Source: Verrucomicrobiia bacterium
Lineage (GTDB): Bacteria > Verrucomicrobiota > Verrucomicrobiia > Verrucomicrobiales > DEV007
Direction: 5' to 3'
Length of the DNA stretch: 39,396 bases
Assembly: GCA_020439945.1 (NCBI GenBank)
Contig: JAGRPB010000001.1
Span: forward strand, 101,709-141,104
How positions within the stretch are numbered: the first letter of the stretch is position 1; each line of letters starts with the position of its first letter. The notes under the pieces were generated by a model. That model searched no databases, had not been told where the DNA came from, and was given only the letters and a program-made list of their open reading frames with translations. The translations under genes were made by a program, and so were the position numbers. Of the stretch, positions 9,501 to 16,317 are shown piece by piece.

Positions 9501-10364
9501 GCCAGCACCAACATGGAGAAAGGCGAGATCTCGCTGAAACTCCAGATCCCCCGCGAGCAGCAGTATGTCTACGAATTCCCCGACCTGAAACTCGCCCTCT
9601 TCGGACTCGAAGGCGACATCGAGTTCAACGTTCCCATCAAGCAAGAGGACAACAACCTCGTCCAGACCTTCACCCTCGAGCGTGCTGTCTGGAAGCAATA
9701 CGAGGTGGAGAAACTCTACCTCACCGTCACCTACGACTCCGACGGCATCTACGGAAAATTCGGTGGCGAGGCCTACGATGGATACGCCGAGGGGCAGTTC
9801 AATGTTTACCTCAATGATGTCGGCCGCTGGGATGCCTGGTTGGCGGGGACGACCTTTCAGATGGGACCGGTGACAACCGTCGTGGCGCCGGACAACTTCG
9901 TGATGGACGGCAAAGTGAACGCCAAGCTCGTGTCCGAGGGGCGCGGCCTGGTATTCGGCGAAACGTGGGGCGAGATCGATACCCTGTCTCCGGGCCGCAT
10001 CGATTTCACCAAGCTCAACGAGGTGATCCAGGACCTGCCGGATGACTGGTCCCAGTTGAAACGCAGCGCCACCAGGCTGTGCCTCGACACCTTGAAGCAG
10101 TTCGACTACCAGACCGGCAAGGGAGATCTCTACTTCGTCAACCGGGATGGCTGGCTGCGGCTGGACCTGGAGGGCGAGAGCGGTTCCCGGAAACTGGAAC
10201 TTTACGCCCACGATTGGCGGGCCGCCGATGCCGGTTCGGCCGATCGCGAAGAAAACCCGGTCACCCCCTCCGTGGCGACGTCGGAACCGGAAGCAACGGA
10301 CCCGGCTGCCGTTCCCGAATCCCGCACCAGACCGCGGCAGCGAATTCGCCAGAGGGGACGGTGA
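6597..10364 (+). CDS. Very large membrane-anchored AsmA-like protein (1255 aa)
   Basis: The N-terminus has a short basic cytoplasmic tail and one transmembrane helix (about residues 28-51). About 1,150 residues of beta-rich, acidic periplasmic sequence follow. The repeated pattern of a short strand, 'R/E-hydrophobic-D-G-x-L/I-x-I/L-D' and loops such as VINGKLDID and IIDGALRLDT is typical of AsmA/TamB/DUF748-like proteins. These form long beta grooves implicated in lipid transport to the outer membrane. Several acidic Pro/Ala/Glu-rich linkers (around residues 275-300 and 760-790) separate the beta-rich blocks. The start at 6597 is chosen because the 80 codons before it overlap the upstream gene out of frame. 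A GAGG box lies about 10 nt before the ATG. It is last in the cysQ-glycosyltransferase operon. Family assignment is by pattern only. Confidence 0.65.
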   Translation: MSDPKPANATPAAEKRRLRWLGRWLLKLVGWFFALSIVVLLIGTIVAWFAWQNLTGLANMAATRFVAPYRVELGKVDVSKRGEVHVDTVRLLPPPDLANPEDAPWVSLDGIDLTYDLDELRNERRFRTVTLRGPVVRIDDASLDLFAEAKAGSGESEAASVTPDLSYLGRLAERIEVINGKLDIDTSKAPRIQANWDLSVPPVNFGDEEWLNQEPLGWRFSQVRLGKDGDGGTIDRIDLRGRVRSDLSGVEVAELSFSDPKLKITPDWFPEPAEADAGGKPEPETAESATAEPATAARRVFEVLVGAFRIDGAEISIRGFEGDRSSRHLPDFEFSPSLDWRDLRIAGGRFSSSDPLTLSLADIRLDGHEGGRGDQPPTLSLEKLALKFEPTALYERRRLESIELDSPRLHLTPDSLARFSSGKSGETESSEYAAPGTTENAESSWEIGFLSVTDGKLDASGWRWDERNIPAASADWETRLTELSPRSFATSGTDEVSADMPTQQFAIANLRVDDNAMPEKDSTSIAEIGKIEGRFRFPELLGKHRMDFLRVERPVLDLTDERLPDWVSDFSAKDSDSKTLEETAEGDSEKPTEAPVPFVIGDATIIDGALRLDTGAFGGRIPKLQGRFSLETLPAENTDPADNDPRYHFEFGQLRVRSQQGEALPGSAVAEKDAKAAVEPLGGLFPQDPDPTAPADGPALVDEAGRAGAIRERDVAFVRELTVEFDAAGVQRDRRVEKIEVRGGEFQIGKGLREMVDGGEAVEDEADKAAEPPKPDGGQAANTKESDPLDRTGEWTVGEFVVTESQVRFESLIPQIEGLEFAIETRLHDIPLSQGGLLAQDRKQKVELAGIEVRDPYDSFITVAFLPTIFVEFSFAGLVNQRIDKIDLISPSIYVRQGLFWWIDYQRNYRKQNEGVGFGVDGTTAPVAYADPDEAGTDWEIREINAHFGKIVIAPTGRPIGIVPFPFNASTNMEKGEISLKLQIPREQQYVYEFPDLKLALFGLEGDIEFNVPIKQEDNNLVQTFTLERAVWKQYEVEKLYLTVTYDSDGIYGKFGGEAYDGYAEGQFNVYLNDVGRWDAWLAGTTFQMGPVTTVVAPDNFVMDGKVNAKLVSEGRGLVFGETWGEIDTLSPGRIDFTKLNEVIQDLPDDWSQLKRSATRLCLDTLKQFDYQTGKGDLYFVNRDGWLRLDLEGESGSRKLELYAHDWRAADAGSADREENPVTPSVATSEPEATDPAAVPESRTRPRQRIRQRGR

Positions 10365-10568
10365 CGACCGGGGGCGCAATCGGGCGCAGAAAACCCCTTG
10401 CGTGGTCAACTTTTCGAACGAAGCTTAGACCCGATGCGGCCCATTTCTTGATACCTGGTCGCGCCCTCACACCCTGTAAAGTTTGTTCCGTCTCCTATCG
10501 GCACCTGGTCGCCAGTAAAAGGGTTTCCCCGTTCTACGTTGGGGCTTGATTCTGGATTACCCTTCTGC

Positions 10569-10583
10569 CCGAAAAATATTCGG
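10569..10583 (+). promoter_or_regulatory. Small hairpin in the leader of the RRM gene
   Basis: CCGAA and TTCGG (10569-10573 / 10579-10583) enclose an A/T-rich 5-nt loop about 47 nt upstream of the GTG start. It is followed by an unstructured AC/CA-rich leader without a Shine-Dalgarno site. The rest of 10365-10568 shows nothing I can assign. The role is unknown; leader structure is common for RNA-binding-protein genes. Confidence 0.3.
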
Positions 10584-10629
10584 CACGAATTTTGCAAGTT
10601 AGCAATCCAAACAACAACAGCAGCAATCC

Positions 10630-11127
10630 GTGAAACTCTACGTAGGAAACATCCCATACGAAACCACCGAAGCCGAGCTTCGGGGCATGTTCGAACCTTG
10701 GGAGCCCTTGACTGACTTCTTCTATCCCGTCGACCGGGATACCGGCCGCCAGCGCGGCTTTGCCTTCGTGACCTTCGGCAGTCGTGAAGCCGGGGAAGCC
10801 GCCCTCGAAGCCCTGAACGGCGCCGAATGCGGTGGCCGTCCTTTGCGTGTGAACGAAGCCGAAGAACGCCGCGGTGGCGGTGGTGGCGGCGGCGGATTCC
10901 GTGGAGGTGGCGGTGGCGGTGGCCAGCGTGGTGGTGGAGGCGGCGGCTACCGTGGAGGTGGCGGCGGCGGAGGAGGCGGTGGCGGCGGCTACCGTGGAGA
11001 ACGTCGCGGTGGTGGCGGAGGAGGCGGTGGCGGTGGCTACCGCGGAGATCGTCGCGGTGGTGGCGGTGGCGGTGGCTACCGTGGAGATCGTCGCAGTGGC
11101 GGCGGTGGCGGTGGTGACGAATGGTGA
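10630..11127 (+). CDS. RRM-domain RNA-binding protein with Arg/Gly-rich tail
   Basis: A 165-aa protein starting at GTG. Residues 1-78 form a complete RNA recognition motif: RNP2 KLYVGNIPY (2-10) and RNP1 RGFAFVTF (about 41-48). Residues 79-160 are almost only Gly and Arg with repeats such as YRGERRGGGG and YRGDRRGGGG, an RGG-box-like disordered tail. Single-RRM glycine-rich proteins in cyanobacteria and PVC bacteria bind RNA and are often cold- or stress-induced. The leader is CA-rich (AACAACAACAGCAGCAATCC before GTG) and lacks a Shine-Dalgarno site. The in-frame start is fixed by the RRM beta-1 strand beginning at Lys2. A strong terminator at 11183-11220 ends this unit, so it is probably monocistronic. 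Confidence 0.9.
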   Translation: MKLYVGNIPYETTEAELRGMFEPWEPLTDFFYPVDRDTGRQRGFAFVTFGSREAGEAALEALNGAECGGRPLRVNEAEERRGGGGGGGGFRGGGGGGGQRGGGGGGYRGGGGGGGGGGGGYRGERRGGGGGGGGGGYRGDRRGGGGGGGYRGDRRSGGGGGGDEW

Positions 11128-11182
11128 ACCCGGTTCACCTGAGACGCCATCCCGGCCTTCTCTGATATTTTCAAATTTCGCG

Positions 11183-11220
11183 GAGCGGCTTCGAGAATCT
11201 TCGAAGCCGCTCTCTCCTTT
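11183..11220 (+). terminator. Rho-independent terminator of the RRM gene
   Basis: GAGCGGCTTCGA (11183-11194) pairs perfectly with TCGAAGCCGCTC (11201-11212) across a 6-nt loop. A pyrimidine tract TCTCCTTT follows. It lies 55 nt after the RRM stop codon. Confidence 0.75.
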
Positions 11221-11311
11221 CAGGGATCTGATACCTTTCCCGATCCACAGGCGCCCGGTCCAGGCCGCGCCATCATTCGAACCCAGCCCCAAGCAAAAGC
11301 CTAGCCTACCT

Positions 11312-11845
11312 ATGACCACGATCGAAAAAGACAAAGTCGCTTCCATTCACTACAAGCTCACCAACGACGCCGGCGATGTCGTTGACACCAGCCAGGGTCG
11401 CGAACCCCTGGAATATCTGCACGGTCACGGAAATATCGTCGCCGGATTGGAAAACGCGCTGACCGGCAAAAGCGAGGGAGAATCGCTCAAGGTTTCCGTT
11501 TCTCCCGAGGAAGGTTACGGCCAGCCCGACGAATCCCTGGTCATCGACGTGCCCCGCGAGCATCTGCCCGTCGAGGAACTCGCTCCCGGCATGCGTTTTT
11601 CCGCCGAAACCTCCGCCGGCATGCGCCTGTTCACCGTGCAGGAAGTCGGCGAAGACAAGGTCAAGCTCGACGGCAACCACCCCCTCGCCGGCGAGACCCT
11701 TCATTTTGAAGTCGACGTCGTCGGTGTGCGTGATGCCCAGCCCGAAGAAATCTCCCACGGTCACGTCCACGGCCCCGGCGGACATTCGCACGAGGAAGAA
11801 GAGGGTGAAGGCGGCGGTTGCGGCGAAGGCTGCGGCTGCCACTGA
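11312..11845 (+). CDS. slyD: FKBP-type peptidyl-prolyl cis-trans isomerase, SlyD-like, with metal-binding C-terminus
   Basis: A 177-aa protein. Residues 1-70 give the FKBP half (VASIHYKLTNDAGDVVDTS, then PLEYLHGHGNIVAGLE), interrupted by the insert-in-flap chaperone domain (about 71-120), as in SlyD. The tail is rich in His, Glu and Cys: HGHVHGPGGHSHEEEE, then GGGCGEGCGCH. This matches the nickel-binding tail that SlyD uses in hydrogenase maturation and metal storage, though no hydrogenase gene is seen here. The ATG at 11312 is chosen because the family start MTTIEKDKVASIHY begins there; a longer frame upstream reads antisense-like repeats over the RRM gene. No Shine-Dalgarno site. An intergenic inverted repeat and a terminator follow. 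Confidence 0.9.
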   Translation: MTTIEKDKVASIHYKLTNDAGDVVDTSQGREPLEYLHGHGNIVAGLENALTGKSEGESLKVSVSPEEGYGQPDESLVIDVPREHLPVEELAPGMRFSAETSAGMRLFTVQEVGEDKVKLDGNHPLAGETLHFEVDVVGVRDAQPEEISHGHVHGPGGHSHEEEEGEGGGCGEGCGCH

Positions 11846-11858
11846 GTCGGCCCCTCCG

Positions 11859-11924
11859 ATTCTTATTCCTTGTCCTGTTCTTATTCTCATCAGACGGAAT
11901 AAGACGAAGACGAGGAATGGGAAC
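11859..11924. repeat. Imperfect long inverted repeat of GAATAAGA type
   Basis: The arms 11859-11886 and 11897-11924 are inverted copies matching at 21 of 28 positions with a 10-nt loop. The right arm begins GAATAAGA and contains GAGGAATGGGAAC. It lies just after slyD and before its terminator. The sequence is purine-rich on one strand and pyrimidine-rich on the other, unlike nearby coding DNA. Confidence 0.6.
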
Positions 11925-11942
11925 AAGAGGGTTCAATGATAG

Positions 11943-11987
11943 ACCCAACACGGTCAGGTCGCGGACTTGACCCTGTTGGGTTTTTTT
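11943..11987 (+). terminator. Rho-independent terminator after slyD, built from intergenic repeat copy B
   Basis: ACCCAACA (11943-11950) pairs with TGTTGGGT (11974-11981). After one mismatch GGTCA pairs with TGACC, and an inner GGTC/GACT stem closes a GCG loop. Seven T follow. ACCCTGTTGGGT (11970-11981) occurs exactly in copy C at 17764-17775, so this terminator belongs to the dispersed hairpin family. Confidence 0.8.
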
Positions 11988-12060
11988 CGTGTTTCCGATT
12001 CCCTCCGCGCCGCAACGCCGCCGTTGCGTTGCGAAGGCAATCAATGATAGAAGCTGCCGC

Positions 12061-13545
12061 ATGAAAATTACCTCCCGATTTTTTGCCGCGGCATTGCTCG
12101 TACTTTCGTTCGATGTGGCGGTGGGTCATGCCGAGGAAAAGCCCAACGTCCTGTTCATCGCCATTGATGATCAGAACGACTGGATCGGTTATCTCGGTGG
12201 GCACCCGAATGCGATCACGCCGAACATCGACGCCCTGGCGGCGCGGGGGACCGCTTTCACCAACGCGCACTGTCAGGCGCCGCTTTGCAATCCGTCGCGG
12301 ACTTCGCTGATGACGGGCAGGCGGCCTGGCAGCACGGGAATCTACGGCCTGCAGCCGTGGTTTCGAGAGGTCGACTATCTGAAGGATCTGGAAACCCTGC
12401 CCCAGCATTTCATGGCCAGCGGTTACCGGACCTACTACACGGGAAAGATCTATCACGGGGGCTACGGACGGCAGAAGAAGGACATCGGAGTCGAGTGGGA
12501 CGAACTCGGTCCCGCCGCCAGCGGGGGCCCGGTTCCGAAGGAGAAACTGGTGAAGACGCCGCAACCGCACAAGCTGGTCGATTGGGGTGTTTTTCCCCAC
12601 AAGGACGAGGACAAGGGCGATTGGAAGGTGGCGAGTTGGGCGGTCGAAAAGCTGGACGCCATGCCGAAGGACGAGCCGTTTTTTCTCGCGTGCGGATTCT
12701 TCCTGCCCCACGTGCCCTGCTACGCGACACAGAAATGGTTCGACCTGCATCCCGAGAACGAAACGAAGCTGCCGATCATCCAGCGGGGCGACCGAGATGA
12801 CACGCCACGTTTTTCCTGGTATCTGCATTGGAAGCTGCCCGAGCCGCGCCTGAAGTTTCTCGAAGAGGAAAACCAGTGGCTGAACCTGACCCGTTCCTAT
12901 CTGGCCTGCACCAGTTTCGTCGACAGCCAGGTGAAACGCGTCGCCGACGCGCTCTCGCGCAACGGTTTTGAGGAAAACACCGTCGTCGTTCTCTGGTCCG
13001 ACCACGGTTGGCACATCGGTGAAAAGGCCATCACGGGAAAGAACACGCTCTGGGACGACGGGACACGCGTGCCGCTCATTTTTGCCGGTCCGGGCGTGAA
13101 ACCGGCGCAGTTGTGCGGTCGACCGGCCGAGTTGCTGGATATCTACCCGACGTTGATCGATCTCTGCGATCTGCCTCCGGTCGAGGGACTGGAGGGACAC
13201 AGCCTGCTGCCGCAACTACAGGATGCGAACGCACCGCGGGAGTTTCCGGCCATCACCACGCACAATCACGACAACCATGGTATCCGCTCCGAAAAGTGGC
13301 GCTACATCATCTATGCGGACGGCAGCGAGGAACTCTACGACATGGAAGCCGATCCCAACGAGTGGAAGAATCTCGCCGGAGATCCCCAGTATGCCGACGT
13401 CATCGCCGAACACCGGAAATACATTCCCAAAGAAAACCGGAAACCGGCTCCGAACAGCGCCGCCCGCGTGCTGATCTACGAAAACGGAAAAGCCAACTGG
13501 GAAGGCGAGGACATTGGCGACGAGGATGCGATACCGGAGATTTGA
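12061..13545 (+). CDS. Secreted sulfatase, iduronate-2-sulfatase-like
   Basis: A 494-aa protein with a Sec signal peptide (residues 1-24, ending GHA-EE). Two Asp at 36-37 (AIDDQND) and the later VVLWSDHGWHIGEK segment provide the calcium site. CNPSRTSLMTGRRP (76-89) is the sulfatase signature, with Cys76 as the residue converted to formylglycine. The PGSTGIYG segment and DWGVFPHKDEDKGDWKVA block resemble the iduronate-2-sulfatase (S1_7-type) branch. It would remove sulfate esters from polysaccharides in the periplasm or outside. No sulfatase-maturating enzyme is seen in this window. The start at 12061 gives a proper signal peptide; the 24 in-frame codons upstream fall after the terminator. 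It is convergent with the next sulfatase. Confidence 0.9.
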   Translation: MKITSRFFAAALLVLSFDVAVGHAEEKPNVLFIAIDDQNDWIGYLGGHPNAITPNIDALAARGTAFTNAHCQAPLCNPSRTSLMTGRRPGSTGIYGLQPWFREVDYLKDLETLPQHFMASGYRTYYTGKIYHGGYGRQKKDIGVEWDELGPAASGGPVPKEKLVKTPQPHKLVDWGVFPHKDEDKGDWKVASWAVEKLDAMPKDEPFFLACGFFLPHVPCYATQKWFDLHPENETKLPIIQRGDRDDTPRFSWYLHWKLPEPRLKFLEEENQWLNLTRSYLACTSFVDSQVKRVADALSRNGFEENTVVVLWSDHGWHIGEKAITGKNTLWDDGTRVPLIFAGPGVKPAQLCGRPAELLDIYPTLIDLCDLPPVEGLEGHSLLPQLQDANAPREFPAITTHNHDNHGIRSEKWRYIIYADGSEELYDMEADPNEWKNLAGDPQYADVIAEHRKYIPKENRKPAPNSAARVLIYENGKANWEGEDIGDEDAIPEI

Positions 13546-13584
13546 GGGAAGGAAGATTGGGAATTTGGAATAAGTCTCGCGCGG

Positions 13585-13612
13585 AGAGGGGGAGACGCAG
13601 AGGGGGAGACGC
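13585..13612. repeat. Short tandem repeat between the two sulfatase genes
   Basis: Two exact tandem copies of the 14-mer AGAGGGGGAGACGC, followed by a partial third (AGAGGAGG). Just downstream are a perfect 6-bp hairpin (GAGGAG/CTCCTC) and a doubled CTCGTATG. The segment resembles a dispersed purine-rich repeat more than a terminator. Confidence 0.6.
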
Positions 13613-13642
13613 AGAGGAGGCTCCTCGTATGGCTCGTATGAT

Positions 13643-15076
13643 TTAGCGCCACAGGGGCTCGACCATTTCGCTGTTGTGGGCTTCCCAGCGTTCGATGAGT
13701 TGCTGGAGTTTTTCGGGTTCCTTTTCGGCGACGTTGGCTTCTTCGGCGATGTCCTCGTCCAGCCGGTAGAGCTGCCAGGCGTTGCTTTCACCCTTGCCGG
13801 GATTTCGGACCAGCTTCCAATCTCCGGACCGGAGCGCGCCGCGATTGCCGACGCGCCAGAAGATTTCGTCGTGGGGATCGGTCTGGTTTTCTCCTTTCAG
13901 GAAAGGCAGCAGATTGACCCCATCCAATTGGCGATTTTTCGGCGGGTCGATTCCGGCGAGGGCGATGGCGGTGGCGAAAATATCGAGAGAGAGCACGGGG
14001 CGGTCATAGGTTTTGCCTGCCGGAATGACGCCCGGCCATTTTGCGATGAAGGGAATGCGAAGCCCGCCTTCATAGACGCCACCTTTGCCGCCGCGAAGCG
14101 GAGCATTACTGGAGGTCAGCTCCGCGGTGGGACCGCCATTGTCGCTGAGAAAGAAGACGAGCGTGTTTTCCTCCAGCCCGGCATCGCGCAACGCCGCGGT
14201 CACCTTTCCGACGCCGTCATCCAACTGCGACAGCATGGCCGCGAAGATGCGGCGCTGAATGTCGTCGATGTGCTCGAATTTCTTGAGGTAGTCATCGCGT
14301 CCCTGCAATGGACTGTGGACGGCGTTGTAAGCGAGGTAGAGGAAGAAGGGACGATCGGCGTTGTCCTCGATGAACGAGACGGCTTCGCGGGTGAAGGCGT
14401 CGGTGAGGTTTTCCGTTTCGGAAACGGGTTGGCCGGCGCGGTATAGCGGATTGTCGGCATCGTAGGCGGGCTCGTTATGACCCATGTGTGAGGTGTAAAC
14501 CGTGCGACCGTCGCGGGAGGTCCACCGTTCACCCGACGTTCCGGGGGGCAACGTTTTCCGCCTCAGCCAGGTGACATGGTCATCGTAGGGCGGAGGGACG
14601 TAGTAGTGGCCCTCGTGGAGAAAGCCGTAGAAGGTATCGAAACCCCGGCGGATAGGGTTGTAGTGGGCGGTGCCGCCGAGGTGCCACTTCCCAATCATGC
14701 CGGTGGTGTAGCCGGCGCCGTCCTTGAGCGTTTCCGCCAGCGTGGTCTCGGTCTCGGGAAGACCCGCATCGGGATCTTCGTTGCGGGCGCCGATGGGATT
14801 GAACTCGAACCCGAAACGTGTCTGGTAGCGGCCGGTGAGCAACCCGGCTCGGGAGGCCGCGCAGAAGGGTGCCGTCACGTAGCCATCGGTGAAACGCACG
14901 CCCGCTGCCGCGATGGCGTCGATATTCGGCGTAGGAATATCTGACTCCGCGTTCTGGCAGCTGAGTTCACCGTAGCCGAGGTCGTCGGCGACAATCACGA
15001 CGATATTGGGAGGAGCGGCGACGAGAGGCGCCGTGGTCAGCATCGCCACGACGAGAAAACGAATCACAGTATGCAT
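13643..15076 (-). CDS. Secreted sulfatase, arylsulfatase A / N-acetylgalactosamine-6-sulfatase-like
   Basis: A 477-aa protein with a Sec signal peptide (1-21, ending LVA-APP). VADDLGYGELSC (29-40) carries the two metal-binding Asp. FCAASRAGLLTGRYQ (71-85) is the C-x-A-S-R form of the sulfatase signature, with Cys72 as the formylglycine precursor. GKWHLGG and FFLSDNGGPTAE are further conserved family blocks. It differs strongly from the convergent sulfatase at 12061, so they probably act on different sulfate positions or sugars rather than being duplicates. It is divergent from the hydrolase at 15189, with 112 nt between starts that may hold both promoters. No Shine-Dalgarno site is obvious. 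Confidence 0.9.
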   Translation of the reverse strand: MHTVIRFLVVAMLTTAPLVAAPPNIVVIVADDLGYGELSCQNAESDIPTPNIDAIAAAGVRFTDGYVTAPFCAASRAGLLTGRYQTRFGFEFNPIGARNEDPDAGLPETETTLAETLKDGAGYTTGMIGKWHLGGTAHYNPIRRGFDTFYGFLHEGHYYVPPPYDDHVTWLRRKTLPPGTSGERWTSRDGRTVYTSHMGHNEPAYDADNPLYRAGQPVSETENLTDAFTREAVSFIEDNADRPFFLYLAYNAVHSPLQGRDDYLKKFEHIDDIQRRIFAAMLSQLDDGVGKVTAALRDAGLEENTLVFFLSDNGGPTAELTSSNAPLRGGKGGVYEGGLRIPFIAKWPGVIPAGKTYDRPVLSLDIFATAIALAGIDPPKNRQLDGVNLLPFLKGENQTDPHDEIFWRVGNRGALRSGDWKLVRNPGKGESNAWQLYRLDEDIAEEANVAEKEPEKLQQLIERWEAHNSEMVEPLWR

Positions 15077-15188
15077 GGCGCCAGCGTCTCAGAATCACGG
15101 GGGGCGTCAAGTCGCGTCGAGACGGCGGCCGTCATGCCGTATTCGAATGCATTTGTCGCGGTAGCATCGTCGCGAGCAGAATGCGGGC

Positions 15189-16313
15189 ATGATGCGATTT
15201 CAACTCCTCGCTTTCACCGCATTGATTGCAATGTCTGCCTCGACGAGAGCCGGTGAGGCCTGGGACACCATCGCTCCCGCTTTTTCGGCGCCCGAACCAT
15301 TCGCGGGCAAACTCGGTGACTTCCGCTCCCCGTTGCTCTTCACGGACGGAACGGAAGTGAAGACACCTGAAGATTGGCAGAGACGACGGGAGGAAATCCG
15401 GCAGCAATGGCAGGAACTCATGGGCCCGTGGCCGGAAGTGATCACCGAACCGGAAGTGGAAATCCTGAAATCCGAAAGGCGCGAGGATTTCACCCAGCAC
15501 ACCGTCCGCTTTCTCTGGACGCCGAACGAGAAGACGACCGGCTACCTGCTGGTGCCGGACGGAGAGGGAAGACATCCCGCCGTGCTGACGGTCTACTACG
15601 AACCCGAGACCGCGATCGGCCTGGGAAAGGAGAATCGCGATTTTGCCTACCAGCTGACGAAGCGGGGATTCGTGACACTGTCGATTGGCACCAAGGAAGC
15701 CTCGGAGGCAAAAACCTACTCGCTTTACTGGCCATCGATCGAAGATGCGAAGGTGCAACCCCTCTCGATGCTCGCTTACGCGGCGGCGAACGCCTATCAC
15801 GTGCTGGCGTCGCGTCCCGAGGTGGATCCGTCACGTGTGGGCGTGACCGGACATTCCTTCGGGGGCAAGTGGGCGATGTTCGCCTCCTGTCTCTACGACA
15901 AATTCGCCTGCGCGGTCTGGTCCGATCCGGGCATTGTCTTCGATACCCGGCCCAGCGTGAACTATTGGGAACCCTGGTATCTCGGTTGGCACCCGAAGCC
16001 CTGGCGGGAGCGCGGCATCCCCACCGCGGCGAATCCCGCTCGGGGCTTGTATCCCCGTCTGCTGGCGGAGGGCCGGGATCTTCACGAACTCCACGCCCTC
16101 ATGGCGCCCCGGCCATTTCTCATCTCAGGAGGCAGCGAAGATACCCCGGCTCGCTGGCCGGCGCTCAATCATGCGGTCGCCGTGAATCGCCTCCTCGGAT
16201 TCGAGAATCGCGTCGCCATGCACAATCGTCCCGACCATGGTCCGACAACGGAATCCAACGCCGTGATCTACGACTTTTTCACACACTTCCTCGAACCCGG
16301 GAAAGCGCGGTGA
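15189..16313 (+). CDS. Exported alpha/beta hydrolase, esterase-like
   Basis: A 374-aa protein with a signal peptide (about residues 1-21, ending TRA-G). GVTGHSFGG (218-226) is the nucleophile elbow with Ser223. A likely acid lies in the SGGSEDTPARWP segment and the catalytic His in NRPDHGPTTE near the C-terminus. The N-terminal block (EDWQRRREEIRQQWQELMGPWP) is typical of exported PVC and Bacteroidota hydrolases related to acetylxylan esterases or glucuronoyl esterases. Placement next to two sulfatases suggests deacylation of sulfated or decorated polysaccharide, which is inference. Two Met codons open the gene (15189 and 15192); either could start it. It ends 4 nt before the convergent AI-2E family gene. 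Confidence 0.78.
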   Translation: MMRFQLLAFTALIAMSASTRAGEAWDTIAPAFSAPEPFAGKLGDFRSPLLFTDGTEVKTPEDWQRRREEIRQQWQELMGPWPEVITEPEVEILKSERREDFTQHTVRFLWTPNEKTTGYLLVPDGEGRHPAVLTVYYEPETAIGLGKENRDFAYQLTKRGFVTLSIGTKEASEAKTYSLYWPSIEDAKVQPLSMLAYAAANAYHVLASRPEVDPSRVGVTGHSFGGKWAMFASCLYDKFACAVWSDPGIVFDTRPSVNYWEPWYLGWHPKPWRERGIPTAANPARGLYPRLLAEGRDLHELHALMAPRPFLISGGSEDTPARWPALNHAVAVNRLLGFENRVAMHNRPDHGPTTESNAVIYDFFTHFLEPGKAR

Positions 16314-16317
16314 AAGG

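Noticed and set aside
8214..10409. Open frame of 731 codons on the minus strand opposite the AsmA-like gene
   Set aside because: Shadow of a long plus-strand gene in GC-rich DNA; no start context or motif supports it.
10448..10482. TTGATA ... TAAAGT as a promoter for the RRM gene
   Set aside because: The spacer is 23 nt, too long for a sigma70-type promoter.
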